A DNA stretch of 64,000 nucleotides from Pseudomonas fluorescens (GTDB lineage: Bacteria; Pseudomonadota; Gammaproteobacteria; Pseudomonadales; Pseudomonadaceae): positions 2,108,001 to 2,172,000 of the forward strand of contig NZ_CP008896.1 in the NCBI RefSeq assembly GCF_000730425.1, written 5' to 3'. A program made the translations under genes and the position numbers. Numbering within the stretch: the stretch's first letter is position 1; each line of letters begins with the position of its first letter. Below are positions 1 through 8,855 of this stretch, piece by piece. A model generated the notes under the pieces. The model had not been told where the DNA came from. It did no database searches and saw only the letters and a list, made by a program, of their open reading frames with translations.

Positions 1-2173
1 CCAGCTTGCGACTTTTGGCTTCTAGGATCAGTGCAGTCTTGGTTGGAAGGAGCCAGAGTACATCCGGCCCTTCGCCGCCGTCGTCATGGCGCTCAGTTGA
101 CACGCCAATTAGGTCACCAAGGTCTGCCAACGCTTGTTCGAACTGATTGGCAGAAGCGTTGCCATTGAGCTTCGAGGCCACCTGTTCAAAGCGTTGCAGC
201 AGGCCGCGTCGCATACGATACCCACGCAGTTGAGATGCAATAGCAGCACCCTGTGCACCTGGAATAGGCAGAGGTCGGTAAGGAGGGGTGATCCGCGGAC
301 GCAAAAGGTTTCGATTCGCGGCAAATGCTGAGCGTTGCAATTCGTCACTGCGCTCGGTTTGCCCCCAGTTGTTCGCTATGCGGCCCGCAAGTTGGAATAG
401 CCAGCCGCGTGTTTGTTCGTCTGGAGCTTCCTGAGCATTAGCCACCTGATCTAACTTGGCTATCGCTTTGTCGTAATAGCCGTCAGCCCAATTGTTGAAA
501 GCCTTACGTTCGGCTGCGGCCATATCAAACCGCTTGGGATCAGGTGCTTCTTGTATGACGTTCTCTGCAAGGGTAGCCGCGTGATATTCAACCCAGCCGG
601 TGTCCCTGTTAATACTCAAAGTGATTGTATTCTCGAGATCATTGACGTCCTTCACTTCTTTACTGACCGTCGACCCCATTTCGAGCTGTGCGCGGGTCGC
701 GCTCGTCAGTAGCTTGAAGTTTGCATCCTTGGCGATCCAACCAGCCAAATCCGAGCCAAGAAGCAGTACGACGCAGTGGTCACCCGCTCCACGAGCCCCG
801 CGCCCGATGCCCTGTTCGATGCGCTGCGCTAGCATGCGGCTGATGGTTGCGCCGCCATAAAGGGTGGCCGCACGCAAAAGTTCATAGTCAGATGTACCGG
901 CAGGAAGGCCCTCCATGATAAGAAGCCTGCACGAGTCCCCTGGTAAGTCGATGCCATCGTAGCGGTTTGCGAAAACAACCGGGCCGCTAGTCTTACGCGA
1001 CTGCAATGCCTCGATTTTTTTCTCCACTTGATCCGAGCCTTCTGAGAATTCTGCGACGTCTTCCCAAGCCTTAGCCGCATAGTTGGCGTGTACGAGAACG
1101 ACTGCGCCGAGGTTGTGATCTGCAACCTGCTTAAGAATTGCTTTCGTGACTTTATGTGCGTCGAAGTCGAACTTCATCAGGCTAGGGATCAGGATCATAC
1201 GTTCGCTGATGCCCGCCAGCGATCTTGAAGTCAAGGCACTATTAACGTGTCGGGGGTCGGCGTCGAATGTACGTACTATTTCACTATCGTCCGCGATAGT
1301 GGCGGACATGTAGATTCGGCGCGGCGCATCCGCGAAGGTTGGGAAGCTGTTGACCAGGGGGAGCACAGCAGTAACAGTGAAAGCTTTGCTGCTAATAAGC
1401 GCGTGGCACAAGTGTAAATTGTCACGCAATAGGGGCCAAGCGTACGGGGTGTCCTCGCCGTCGCCTCGCAATACTCCTCGAACCGTATCGATTTGCTCAT
1501 GCCAAGCCCAGTAAGGCACCTCAACTACGCCAGTACTGAGGCCCGAGACGGTATCATCAAAGGTGCCTAGTCGGTCTATCTCCCTGAACGCGGCTCGGAA
1601 CAGCATACACAGCGCGTCGTACCTTTCCTTGTCGACTTCTGATGAAATCTCGAGCGTGAACGACTCGCGGACTACCGAGAATGCCACATGAGCGTCATCA
1701 AGGATTACGGCTCCTGCTTTGATAGGCATCCGTCCCCCACGTACACCGAACTTGCTGTAGCCGTTGAACAGTGCCTTGTAAGACGCCACCATGACGGCTT
1801 TGCCATTCACGAAATCGTCCGCCAACGGCTGTCCTCGGACGTAAGGTACTGCGGCAATTCCTAGCGATTGAGCCTTTTCTAAGGTCTGCCTGACCAGCTG
1901 TGTTGTCGGTGCCAGATAGAGCACCGGCTCTTTGAGTTCATTCAGCGTCGACTGCGCTATTAGCAGACCAACCAGCGTCTTGCCGCCACCGGTATGCAGT
2001 TTCACAATTGTGTCCCGCTCATCCTTGCGCTTGAACCATGCCTCCAGTACCTCGGCCTGGCTGGTATATAGATCATTGATGCCCTGAGGTTTGGGCATAC
2101 GTCTAAAAATTTCCAGAGGATCTACAGGGGCCGGTCGCAGGGACTGCGACCTGAGTTTATTGAAGTCCACCAT
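1..2173 (-). CDS. SF2 (DEAD/DEAH-type) helicase with C-terminal PD-(D/E)XK nuclease-like segment, 3' end outside window
   Basis: The frame is open from an ATG at 2173 (AGGA upstream) to the window edge, giving 724 codons with no stop. Visible helicase motifs are Walker A HTGGGKT near residue 60, a DDAH form of motif II near 157, MSATI (motif III) near 288 and QRIEQGIGRGARG (motif VI) near 448. Near residues 698-718, GPDVLW followed by LILEAKS matches the D...ExK pattern of PD-(D/E)XK nucleases. The inferred role is ATP-driven DNA translocation coupled to cleavage, as in restriction or defence helicases. Substrate and partners are unknown. The gene is convergent with nothing in the window and follows three small minus-strand genes. 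Confidence 0.85.
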   Translation of the reverse strand, partial: MVDFNKLRSQSLRPAPVDPLEIFRRMPKPQGINDLYTSQAEVLEAWFKRKDERDTIVKLHTGGGKTLVGLLIAQSTLNELKEPVLYLAPTTQLVRQTLEKAQSLGIAAVPYVRGQPLADDFVNGKAVMVASYKALFNGYSKFGVRGGRMPIKAGAVILDDAHVAFSVVRESFTLEISSEVDKERYDALCMLFRAAFREIDRLGTFDDTVSGLSTGVVEVPYWAWHEQIDTVRGVLRGDGEDTPYAWPLLRDNLHLCHALISSKAFTVTAVLPLVNSFPTFADAPRRIYMSATIADDSEIVRTFDADPRHVNSALTSRSLAGISERMILIPSLMKFDFDAHKVTKAILKQVADHNLGAVVLVHANYAAKAWEDVAEFSEGSDQVEKKIEALQSRKTSGPVVFANRYDGIDLPGDSCRLLIMEGLPAGTSDYELLRAATLYGGATISRMLAQRIEQGIGRGARGAGDHCVVLLLGSDLAGWIAKDANFKLLTSATRAQLEMGSTVSKEVKDVNDLENTITLSINRDTGWVEYHAATLAENVIQEAPDPKRFDMAAAERKAFNNWADGYYDKAIAKLDQVANAQEAPDEQTRGWLFQLAGRIANNWGQTERSDELQRSAFAANRNLLRPRITPPYRPLPIPGAQGAAIASQLRGYRMRRGLLQRFEQVASKLNGNASANQFEQALADLGDLIGVSTERHDDGGEGPDVLWLLPTKTALILEAKSRKL

Positions 2174-2469
2174 CCGTGTTTTCCTCACGTCGTCACTGAG
2201 TTTTCGAAGGCCCATGATCGTATGGTTCCTGCTCACCTTCAACGTGTACTTGCTCGGACTTCATATTCGAAGCTCAGAAAGAATCGGCCATTTCACTGCA
2301 GGTGTGGATTGCGGAGTTCCCCGCCGTGGTCGAAGCAAGCCTCTGTGCCCGCGTGCCAATCACCGGAGAGTGTTCGATGTAGTTGAGTCGTGTCGACTTC
2401 TAACTGGCATCGCAGCCCTATCTCAAACTGACCGTCCGCGAAGGGCAACTATGGGTTATAAAATGGGCA

Positions 2470-2838
2470 CTACCCGACACAAGTCTTCAGGCGTTCAAAA
2501 GCATCCAATTTCTTGAACGTCGACCTACCCATCTGACGCTTGAAACTAGCCACGACGTACAAGCTGTTCAGCGTGGTCAGAACCCAGAACCGACCTTCTT
2601 TATGCATAGATAAAATGTGGGAGGTTCGAATCATATGCCCATCCTGAAACTGCTCACGAGGCCCTTTTCGTGAGTGATCAAAGACTATGGCGATGCATGT
2701 ATTGCTTACGAACACAGCGTCGCTAAGGTATCCAGTGATCGGTGAATCGTAAGGCCACTGTTGGGCGCAAATGATCCTTTTGAGTTGAAAGTCAGTCAGG
2801 TGGCGGTCATGACGGCCTGCGTCGTTCGTGTCGAGCAT
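2470..2838 (-). CDS. hypothetical protein (122 aa)
   Basis: No family is recognised. The product is soluble-looking, with no signal peptide or membrane segment. Its C-terminal half (an HILSMHKEGRFWVLTT region, then SLYVVA) resembles in layout the C-terminal end of the 135-aa product at 3416-3823 (MAISFQDGFLFETKN, then TVYVLAG), so the two may be diverged paralogues. It lies in a same-strand series of three small genes upstream of the helicase, but 296 bases separate it from the helicase, so co-transcription is uncertain. Confidence 0.55.
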   Translation of the reverse strand: MLDTNDAGRHDRHLTDFQLKRIICAQQWPYDSPITGYLSDAVFVSNTCIAIVFDHSRKGPREQFQDGHMIRTSHILSMHKEGRFWVLTTLNSLYVVASFKRQMGRSTFKKLDAFERLKTCVG

Positions 2839-2950
2839 GTTAGATCTCCATACACTTTAATGATCGGACGTGGCTGAGGTGTCTCGCCGAGCCAAGCTCT
2901 GGTGGCTAGGCGATCATTTCATCGATGCAGATGCACGTTACGAGATCAGA

Positions 2951-3373
2951 TCAAAAAACCACTCTCATTCCTTTCAGGGAATGGACGTTGATTAGTTGTC
3001 CAGGCGCATCGGAATAAGCCTTTCCGTCATCTATGTTGTGAAGACAAACCCGACGCCCTGTGGAGTCATACCCCACCAGCAACCCCGAAAGCCCTTCCAT
3101 AATCCATTTGCCGGCTTTGTTCATCCACCCGGGCGTGACGACCTGAATGTCCGTAACGACAAACTCGCTGGTTTGTTTGGAAAGTATTACTTCGAGCATA
3201 TCGACGTCACTAATCATCATGGTGCGGGGCCATACCTTGCCCTCCAAGCGCTCTTCAAGGACGACGTGATACCAAGGATGAGCCAAGTGGCGTTCAAACA
3301 TCCGCCAGTTCGAATACCCATCCCCAAAGATATTAGGAGTGCCCTCGGCAACGGTTTCATGACTTCTAAACAT
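2951..3373 (-). CDS. hypothetical protein (140 aa)
   Basis: No family is recognised. The protein is rich in Trp and Val and mixed alpha/beta in character, without a signal peptide or TM helix. Only 42 bases separate it from the upstream gene at 3416-3823, which suggests a common transcript. A 152-codon open frame lies on the opposite strand over the same bases. The minus frame is preferred because of its spacing and its same-strand neighbours. Confidence 0.55.
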   Translation of the reverse strand: MFRSHETVAEGTPNIFGDGYSNWRMFERHLAHPWYHVVLEERLEGKVWPRTMMISDVDMLEVILSKQTSEFVVTDIQVVTPGWMNKAGKWIMEGLSGLLVGYDSTGRRVCLHNIDDGKAYSDAPGQLINVHSLKGMRVVF

Positions 3374-3415
3374 TTCGCATTCCCGTGGATCTACAGACCG
3401 CAGTTGCAGCTGACA

Positions 3416-3823
3416 TCATTGATAAAGAGACAGTATCGCGGCGAGACTGGCTGACTTTTCGTCGCCGTCTCCCGCCAAAACGTACACAGTGTTTTTGGTT
3501 TCAAAGAGAAAGCCATCTTGGAATGAAATGGCCATGGTGCTGCGAACCCAATTTCCGTAATCGAAGCGTCCTCGGCTGTCTAGGATGACTTTTTCGGCGA
3601 AAACGAAGAGCGGCAGATGGCCATGAACGTGGATTTTGGTGAGATCCCCATCGCTCGCTATCGCGCGCACGATCGTCCACTGCTGGACGATGCAAAAGCC
3701 TTTGTTTGGGAAGCGGGTCTGCGCGATATGAATTAGCGCTTCTTGGCTTTCTCCAGATCCAGAGCGTGGCTCTCCGATGGTGGAGAGGAGCTCGCTGGCT
3801 GCCTGGATTTCTTCAAGTTCCAA
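3416..3823 (-). CDS. hypothetical protein (135 aa), TTG start
   Basis: The start is a TTG at 3823 preceded by AGAGGA at 8-base spacing, which is why this start is chosen. An N-terminal helix (ELEEIQAASELL) is followed by a beta-rich region. Its C-terminal end resembles that of the product at 2470-2838. No catalytic motif is seen and no function is assigned. It is the first gene of the small-gene series between the helicase and the XRE regulator. Confidence 0.6.
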   Translation of the reverse strand: MELEEIQAASELLSTIGEPRSGSGESQEALIHIAQTRFPNKGFCIVQQWTIVRAIASDGDLTKIHVHGHLPLFVFAEKVILDSRGRFDYGNWVRSTMAISFQDGFLFETKNTVYVLAGDGDEKSASLAAILSLYQ

Positions 3824-4028
3824 TCAAAAAATCCTCTGACAATACATGTGATATGTTCGGTGCTGAGTTCCGCTGAAACCGCTTGCTATCTGCCTGAAAA
3901 CTCTCTTGAGCTTATGACTACGCACCATTGCCCTAAGCGGGCAGTGCTCGACAGTTCCGATACTAACAGAAATTTGGGTTTATCGGAACTGCGGCGTTAT
4001 GGCTCTATCCTCGCTTTTAGGACAGATC

Positions 4029-4493
4029 ATGTCGCTCAAGAATGAGATTGCCGGGGCGATCAGAGCAATCCGGAGTATTCGAGGCGTCGACTACGGGAAC
4101 TTGGCAGACGTCATTGCAAAATCCAGTGTCGGCAACCTTGAGCAAGGAAAGCACAGCATCACGCTTGAAAAGCTGATCGAGCTTTCAAATTCACTTCAGT
4201 TCGATCCTGTCGCCCTGTTGGCCCTCTGCGTATCCATCCAGAATGACGAACCTGCTGATGCCACCATAGAGCGAGCAAGAGCTCAGTTAGCTTTGTTCAG
4301 AGCAGAGGGTGGAGAAGAGCTTTTTCGAAGCCAATTTGTCGGCAAAGAATTAAAGAAGCGGCCTCCAGGTAAGCCTAGGAACTCCAAGAATGCCGCAGCA
4401 GTCAGGGAGCTTAAAGCCTCGGGATTGAGTCAGGCAGAGATCGCGCACAAGCTCGGGTTGGCTAAATCAACTGTACATCGGTATTGGCAGTGA
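4029..4493 (+). CDS. XRE-type transcriptional regulator with a second C-terminal helix-turn-helix
   Basis: The product is 154 aa; the ATG at 4029 follows AGGA. The N-terminal 65 residues fit a lambda-repressor-like (XRE) HTH (LADVIAKSS...NLEQGKHSITLEKLIELSNSL). The last 25 residues (LSQAEIAHKLGLAKSTVHRYW) form a second HTH of the resolvase/Hin type. Two HTH units in one small protein suggest a DNA-binding regulator that reads two half-sites. It lies just upstream and on the same strand as the interrupted nuclease gene, so it may act as its control protein; this is inferred from position only. Confidence 0.75.
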   Translation: MSLKNEIAGAIRAIRSIRGVDYGNLADVIAKSSVGNLEQGKHSITLEKLIELSNSLQFDPVALLALCVSIQNDEPADATIERARAQLALFRAEGGEELFRSQFVGKELKKRPPGKPRNSKNAAAVRELKASGLSQAEIAHKLGLAKSTVHRYWQ

Positions 4494-4779
4494 GCCCCAT
4501 ATTTCCCAGATCGGTGCTGCTCTTGGTTGTGTCGAAAAAGACATTATTAGTTGTCGCACATCGATGATTATTGGGAACGTATCCCACATGAGGATTTAGC
4601 ATGATTTCAGTATCTCAAAGCCAGATCGATGACGAAGTTGCCCACGGTTACAAACCGCACGCTGTGGGTACTGGACGTATGCGTCCGGCCAACACACCTT
4701 CCTGACCCCGACGCCAAAGGCGATGGTGTCCACCTAATTTAAGTGGACACCATTTCTAGCCTTTTAAGCGGGTCTTTCC

Positions 4780-5112
4780 ATGCAGCCACAACGCCGTTCC
4801 TACTCCAAATCCTTCAAGGCCCAGCTCATTCAAGAGTGTGCCCAGCCCGGCGCTTCGATTGCCAGCGTCGCACTCAGCCACAGCCTTAACGCGAACCTCG
4901 TCCACAAATGGATTCGAGTGCAAACGCAGAAAGCCATGGCGCTGCAACCTGCTTTCGTTCCGCTACCCTTGCAGCTAGCCGGAGGAAATTCGCAAGCTGC
5001 ATCATCGAACATCTGCGTTGAAATCCAGCACCCGCGTGGCACCGTCAAAGTGAACTGGCCGACCGAAAGTGCTGCCGCCTGCGCCACCTTTCTGCGAGAC
5101 CTGTTGCGATGA
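4780..5112 (+). CDS. tnpA: IS66 accessory protein TnpA
   Basis: The product is 110 aa, the first IS66 frame. The N-terminus (YSKSFKAQLIQECAQPG...VALSHSLNANLVHKWI) is the HTH typical of IS66 Orf1. It is needed with TnpB for transposition in this family, although it is not the catalytic protein. The stop overlaps the tnpB start (ATGA), which implies translational coupling. Confidence 0.9.
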   Translation: MQPQRRSYSKSFKAQLIQECAQPGASIASVALSHSLNANLVHKWIRVQTQKAMALQPAFVPLPLQLAGGNSQAASSNICVEIQHPRGTVKVNWPTESAAACATFLRDLLR

Positions 5113-5444
5113 TCCGCATCGACACCATCTGGCTCGCCACCGAGCCCATGGACATGCGCGCCGGCACCGACACTGCGATGGCTCGGGTGGTAGCAGTGTT
5201 CGGTGCGGCGCAGCCGCACTGTGCTTATCTGTTTGCCAACCGCCGTGCCAATCGCATGAAAGTGCTGGTGCACGACGGGCTGGGCATCTGGCTGGCGGCG
5301 CGCAGGCTGCATCAGGGCAAGTTCTTCTGGCCGGGTTCCCGGCACGGTTCGCAGATAGAATTGGGCTCCGAGCAACTGCATGCTCTGGTGCTAGGTTTGC
5401 CTTGGCAAAGGGTCGGGCCAGGCAACGCGATTTCCATCGTATAA
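5109..5444 (+). CDS. tnpB: IS66 accessory protein TnpB
   Basis: The product is 111 aa. It shows the family hallmarks PMDMRAGTDT near residue 15, then LFANRRANRMKVLVHDGLGI and KFFWPG, the conserved core of IS66 Orf2. It overlaps tnpA by 4 bases. It is an accessory transposition protein of unknown biochemical role. The length matches the family (about 110-120 aa), so it appears intact. Confidence 0.92.
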   Translation: MIRIDTIWLATEPMDMRAGTDTAMARVVAVFGAAQPHCAYLFANRRANRMKVLVHDGLGIWLAARRLHQGKFFWPGSRHGSQIELGSEQLHALVLGLPWQRVGPGNAISIV

Positions 5445-5525
5445 CTTCTGCCATGCCCCATCTGGCTGTGCAATTGTCCGATCAGCCTATCGTTGGTTTT
5501 GACCTGTTCTGGCAAAATCGGCGGC

Positions 5526-7094
5526 ATGACTTCGCTCCCTGATCTCAATCACCTGACCCCTGAACAACTGCGCGCTCTGGCAGCGCAGTTGATGCAGCGT
5601 GTCGAGACGCTGGACCAACAAGTCGAAACAATGGGCAAGACCGTCGAGACCATGGGTAAGAGGATCCATCATGGTCAAACGGTGATCGAAAAGTTGAGCC
5701 ACGAGATCGCGCAGCTCAAGCGCTTCAAATTTGCCAAGCGTAGCGAGCAGTTGAGTCCGGAGCAGGCCAGCTTGCTCGATGACTTGATCGATACCGATAT
5801 CGCGGCGATTGAGGCTGAGCTTCAGGCCTTGCAAACAGCTCCAACTCCAACCGAGGCAAAGCAAAAGCCCAAGCGCGCTGCGTTGCCGCCGGAGTTTCCA
5901 CGCACCCTGATCCATCACGAACCGGACAACACTCACTGCCCATGCGGCTGCGCCCTCAAGCGTATCGGTGAAGACGTCAGCGAGAAACTGGACTACACGC
6001 CCGGCGTGTTTACCGTGGAGCGTCACATTCGCGGCAAGTGGGTTTGTGATGACTGCGAAACGCTGATCCAGGCGCCGGTTCCGGCGCAGGTCATCGACAA
6101 GGGCATCCCCACCGCCGGGCTGCTAGCCCATGTGATGATCGCCAAGTTCGCCGACCATTTGCCGCTCTATCGCCAGGAGTCGATTTTTGGTCGAGCCGGT
6201 TTGGCCATCCCACGCTCAACCTTGGCCCAATGGGTTGGCGTTACTGGCGTGCAGTTACAGCCTCTGGTGGATGCGCTGCGCGATGTAGTGCTCGGGCAGC
6301 AGGTCATTCACGCCGATGAAACACCCGTGCAGATGCTAATGCCGGGCTCGAAAAAAACTCATCGTTCCTATGTCTGGGCCTACGCCACCAGCCAACTCTG
6401 CGAAACAGCGGCTGTCGTCTACGACTTCAGCCCCAGCCGCGCCGGTGAGCATGCTCGTAACTTTCTGCAAGACTGGAAGGGCAAGCTGGTCTGTGATGAT
6501 TTCGGTGGCTACAAGGCCAGCTTTGAACTCGGCGTAACCGAAATCGGTTGCATGGCCCATGCAAGACGCAAGTTCTTCGAGCTACACGCCACCAACAAGA
6601 GCCAGCTCGCCGAGCAGGCCTTGCGCTACATCCAGTTACTTTACGAAATCGAAAGTGAGATCCGCGACCTTGAACCGGATTTTCGCCACCGAATACGGCA
6701 GGAAAAAGCTGTGCCGGTGATGGGTGCACTGCATGCCTGGATGATCGCCCAGCGCCTACTTGTGCACGATGGCTCGGCTATCAGCAAAGCACTGGATTAC
6801 AGCCTGAAACGCTGGACGGCGCTGTCGCGCTATCTCGATGACGGGGCCGTACCCATCGACAATAACTGGTGCGAGAACCAGATCCGGCCATGGGCGTTGG
6901 GTCGCAAGAACTGGCTCTTTGCAGGTTCACTGCGCAGCGGCAAACGGGCTGCGGCGATCATGAGCTTGATCCAGTCGGCGCGGCTCAATGGGCATGATCC
7001 GTATGCTTATTTGAAGGACGTCCTCACGCGCCTGCCGACGCAGCGGGCGAGTGAGATTGCGGAGCTGCTGCCGCATAGATGGCAACCGGTTTAG
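5526..7094 (+). CDS. tnpC: IS66 transposase TnpC (DDE)
   Basis: The product is 522 aa from the ATG at 5526. An N-terminal coiled coil (residues about 5-80, leucine-zipper-like) precedes a zinc-finger-like segment (CPCGC...CDDC) and a DDE domain with HADETPV, VCDDFGGYK and IDNNWCENQIRP, which supply the acidic triad. It catalyses excision and integration of the element. A longer in-frame start exists upstream, but this ATG matches the family N-terminus. The frame is uninterrupted. Confidence 0.93.
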   Translation: MTSLPDLNHLTPEQLRALAAQLMQRVETLDQQVETMGKTVETMGKRIHHGQTVIEKLSHEIAQLKRFKFAKRSEQLSPEQASLLDDLIDTDIAAIEAELQALQTAPTPTEAKQKPKRAALPPEFPRTLIHHEPDNTHCPCGCALKRIGEDVSEKLDYTPGVFTVERHIRGKWVCDDCETLIQAPVPAQVIDKGIPTAGLLAHVMIAKFADHLPLYRQESIFGRAGLAIPRSTLAQWVGVTGVQLQPLVDALRDVVLGQQVIHADETPVQMLMPGSKKTHRSYVWAYATSQLCETAAVVYDFSPSRAGEHARNFLQDWKGKLVCDDFGGYKASFELGVTEIGCMAHARRKFFELHATNKSQLAEQALRYIQLLYEIESEIRDLEPDFRHRIRQEKAVPVMGALHAWMIAQRLLVHDGSAISKALDYSLKRWTALSRYLDDGAVPIDNNWCENQIRPWALGRKNWLFAGSLRSGKRAAAIMSLIQSARLNGHDPYAYLKDVLTRLPTQRASEIAELLPHRWQPV

Positions 7095-7137
7095 TTGCGC
7101 AAGGCGGGATGCCCGGACGCATACTACTGGACTACCG

Positions 7138-8508
7138 ATGTTGCCGCTGAACGAGCTCGGGGATCGTGAATTCGAGATGCTGGTGTACTCGCTGATAGAG
7201 GCAAGGATTCAGCGCAATGACTATGCGAGCTTCGACCAAGTTGTATTGATGAAAGGAGTGGGTGAGCGTGGAAGGGATTGCCTTCTGTACCGCCAAGGCG
7301 ATGTGGCCGGGCTAATCCAATGCAAAAAGCTTCAGAAAAAAATGTCGCGACCAGAGGTGATGGAGGAAATAACAAAGTTTTTGATGTTTACCATCTCTGA
7401 AGAGGAATTGATGCCTTCGCCTGGGGCATTCGAATATCACCTTTACGCTAGCGGCGGTTACTTCGAGCCCGCTGCCACGCTGCTCTCATCGTTCAAGACT
7501 GAAAGCAAAAAGGAAGTTGAGTCCGGCAATGCACTCAGGATTATTCAGGGGCTGAAGGAAAAATACGCTACGTTCAAAGCCTATAACGAGCAGCAGGCAC
7601 TTGAGCACGTAGCACGAGCGCTAGACGCGATGACGGTGAAGCCGTTTACCGGCGTTGACCTGAATCTTAGCTTGGCTAGCTTCCCAGTCGTGATGTCGAA
7701 ATTTTTCAGGACGCTGCCAGTCTTGGATGTCACCAGCTTTGAAGAAATTCTTACTCAGAAGCTTGAGGAATCTGGCATAAAATTTCTGACAGATCAAAAC
7801 CTGAGCGATCTGTACAAGCGTCTGTCTGCGGTGCCTCCTGAATTCCAAGTCGCTTTGGGTAACGTCGATCTCTTTGGTTACTCGGAAAATTATTTCAAGT
7901 TTCTTGGCAAAGAAGGCTTTTCTGAACTGATAAAAAAGGTTTCTGACGTACGCCTTTTTCTAGACATCAAAACTCACGACTACGCCGCCTCGCTCATCAT
8001 GCCTGAAATGGTTAAAAAGCTCACAGAGCCTTACGTCCACACTGGGCGCGTGCTCCCGTTCACACTGAACGTGGTGGCCCAATATCTAAACAAGCGAATT
8101 CTGCCTAGTGTTATGTCCAGGGCGAGCCCTAGTGCGTCGCTTAAGCATATGCACCCTCAAATGGGGCTAACTAAGCAAACCTTGATGGATTCGATACTGG
8201 AGGAGTGTATTGAGAGCAGTCGGCGTTTCTTTGCCGGTGATTACAGCGGTTTTCCCGATCCCGATCCAGACAGGGAAAAACGTCTAGCACTGTTTGAAGG
8301 TATGCATGCCGGATGCAGCACCGATGCACAGCTAAAGGCTAGATTTCTAATCGACCTCCCTCTGATCATGCCAATTGTTGATGAGATTGAACGCACCATA
8401 ATCGCATCGGTGCCCCAAGTGCGTACCGTGGTGATCAATGACATGGCCTACTTCGACGACCAGGAGAAACTTAAACGGATCCTCACGACCATCAAGGCGA
8501 TTGAGTAG
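7138..8508 (+). CDS. residual 3' frame of the interrupted nuclease gene, possibly still translated
   Basis: An ATG at 7138, just outside the IS66 right end, opens 456 codons that retain the whole nuclease core (LGDREFEMLVYSL, GERGRD, IQCKKL) and the long unknown C-terminus. Only about 27 N-terminal residues would be lost. No strong Shine-Dalgarno is seen before this ATG, so expression would depend on read-through or a promoter from the IS. It is either a still-active truncated nuclease or a dead remnant. Confidence 0.6.
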   Translation: MLPLNELGDREFEMLVYSLIEARIQRNDYASFDQVVLMKGVGERGRDCLLYRQGDVAGLIQCKKLQKKMSRPEVMEEITKFLMFTISEEELMPSPGAFEYHLYASGGYFEPAATLLSSFKTESKKEVESGNALRIIQGLKEKYATFKAYNEQQALEHVARALDAMTVKPFTGVDLNLSLASFPVVMSKFFRTLPVLDVTSFEEILTQKLEESGIKFLTDQNLSDLYKRLSAVPPEFQVALGNVDLFGYSENYFKFLGKEGFSELIKKVSDVRLFLDIKTHDYAASLIMPEMVKKLTEPYVHTGRVLPFTLNVVAQYLNKRILPSVMSRASPSASLKHMHPQMGLTKQTLMDSILEECIESSRRFFAGDYSGFPDPDPDREKRLALFEGMHAGCSTDAQLKARFLIDLPLIMPIVDEIERTIIASVPQVRTVVINDMAYFDDQEKLKRILTTIKAIE

Positions 8509-8694
8509 CGTACGGAGTGTCTGCCACAAAGAATAATTGCGCCCCAAAAATCGAGATAAAATGACTCGGGAAGAAAAAATTCCGGTGAGTGAATTGCCTC
8601 GTTTTTTCGTATACTTTCTCGGCTACACGGGGCGAAAAAACTGTAAATGTATACGTTTTTTTAATTGAGACGCGACAGAAAATCTGAAAAACCC

Positions 8695-8738
8695 TTATGT
8701 GTAAGGCGCTAAATCGATGTATACGCCCCTACACATAA
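8695..8738. repeat. inverted repeat in the 280-bp intergenic region 8509-8790
   Basis: TTATGTGTA (8695-8703) and TACACATAA (8730-8738) are perfect 9-bp arms, extended imperfectly by AGGCG and CGCCCC. GTATAC occurs three times between about 8610 and 8725. No gene is seen in this stretch. It may be a protein-binding site or an end of the accessory block. Confidence 0.5.
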
Positions 8739-8791
8739 CGCTTTTGTCAATAAGCTGAGCCCGCCCTGGGTTTAACCACCCAGGGTTGAAA

Positions 8792-8831
8792 AGCCCCCGA
8801 TATGCCTACGGTGTATCGGGGGCTTTCTTTT
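8792..8831. terminator. bidirectional intrinsic terminator
   Basis: An 11-bp perfect stem (AGCCCCCGATA with TATCGGGGGCT) is followed by TTCTTTT on the plus strand and by CTTTT on the minus strand. It separates the convergent nuclease-like gene and effector-like gene. A second 8-bp hairpin (CCCTGGGT/ACCCAGGG) lies just before it. Confidence 0.85.
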
Positions 8832-8855
8832 GCCTGTTAATTACTCCGGCGCAAC

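Larger units (their letters stand above)
4677..7124 (+). mobile_element. IS66-family insertion sequence, intact
   Basis: The element is 2448 bp. Terminal inverted repeats are GTATGCGTCCGGCC at the left and its near-exact complement GCCCGGACGCATAC at the right. It is flanked by identical 8-bp target duplications, TACTGGAC at 4669-4676 and 7125-7132. Eight bases is the duplication length known for IS66. It carries tnpA, tnpB and tnpC. A 9-bp inverted repeat (4725-4733 / 4743-4751) lies just before tnpA and may regulate it. Perfect duplications and open frames point to a recent insertion. Confidence 0.95.
4601..8508 (+). pseudogene. Mrr-like restriction-endonuclease-domain gene interrupted by an IS66-family element
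   Basis: A start at 4601 (GAGGA ribosome site) opens a frame that runs to 4676. Skipping the insertion and one 8-bp duplicate (4677-7132) continues the same frame from 7133 to the stop at 8508: 76 + 1376 bases = 484 codons, 483 aa. The N-terminal domain has the layout of Mrr-type PD-(D/E)XK nucleases: LGDREFEMLVYSLIE, then GERGRD and IQCKKL (D...QxK). The remaining 350 residues have no family I recognise. The likely ancestral role is a DNA-cutting defence effector. Confidence 0.8.

Noticed and set aside
2996..3454. A 152-codon plus-strand frame opposite the 140-aa minus gene
   Set aside because: The minus-strand gene fits the same-strand series with short gaps; the plus frame has no ribosome site or neighbours.
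4601..4705. A free-standing 34-codon peptide before the IS66
   Set aside because: It runs into the IS at 4677. The first 25 codons are the 5' end of the interrupted nuclease gene.
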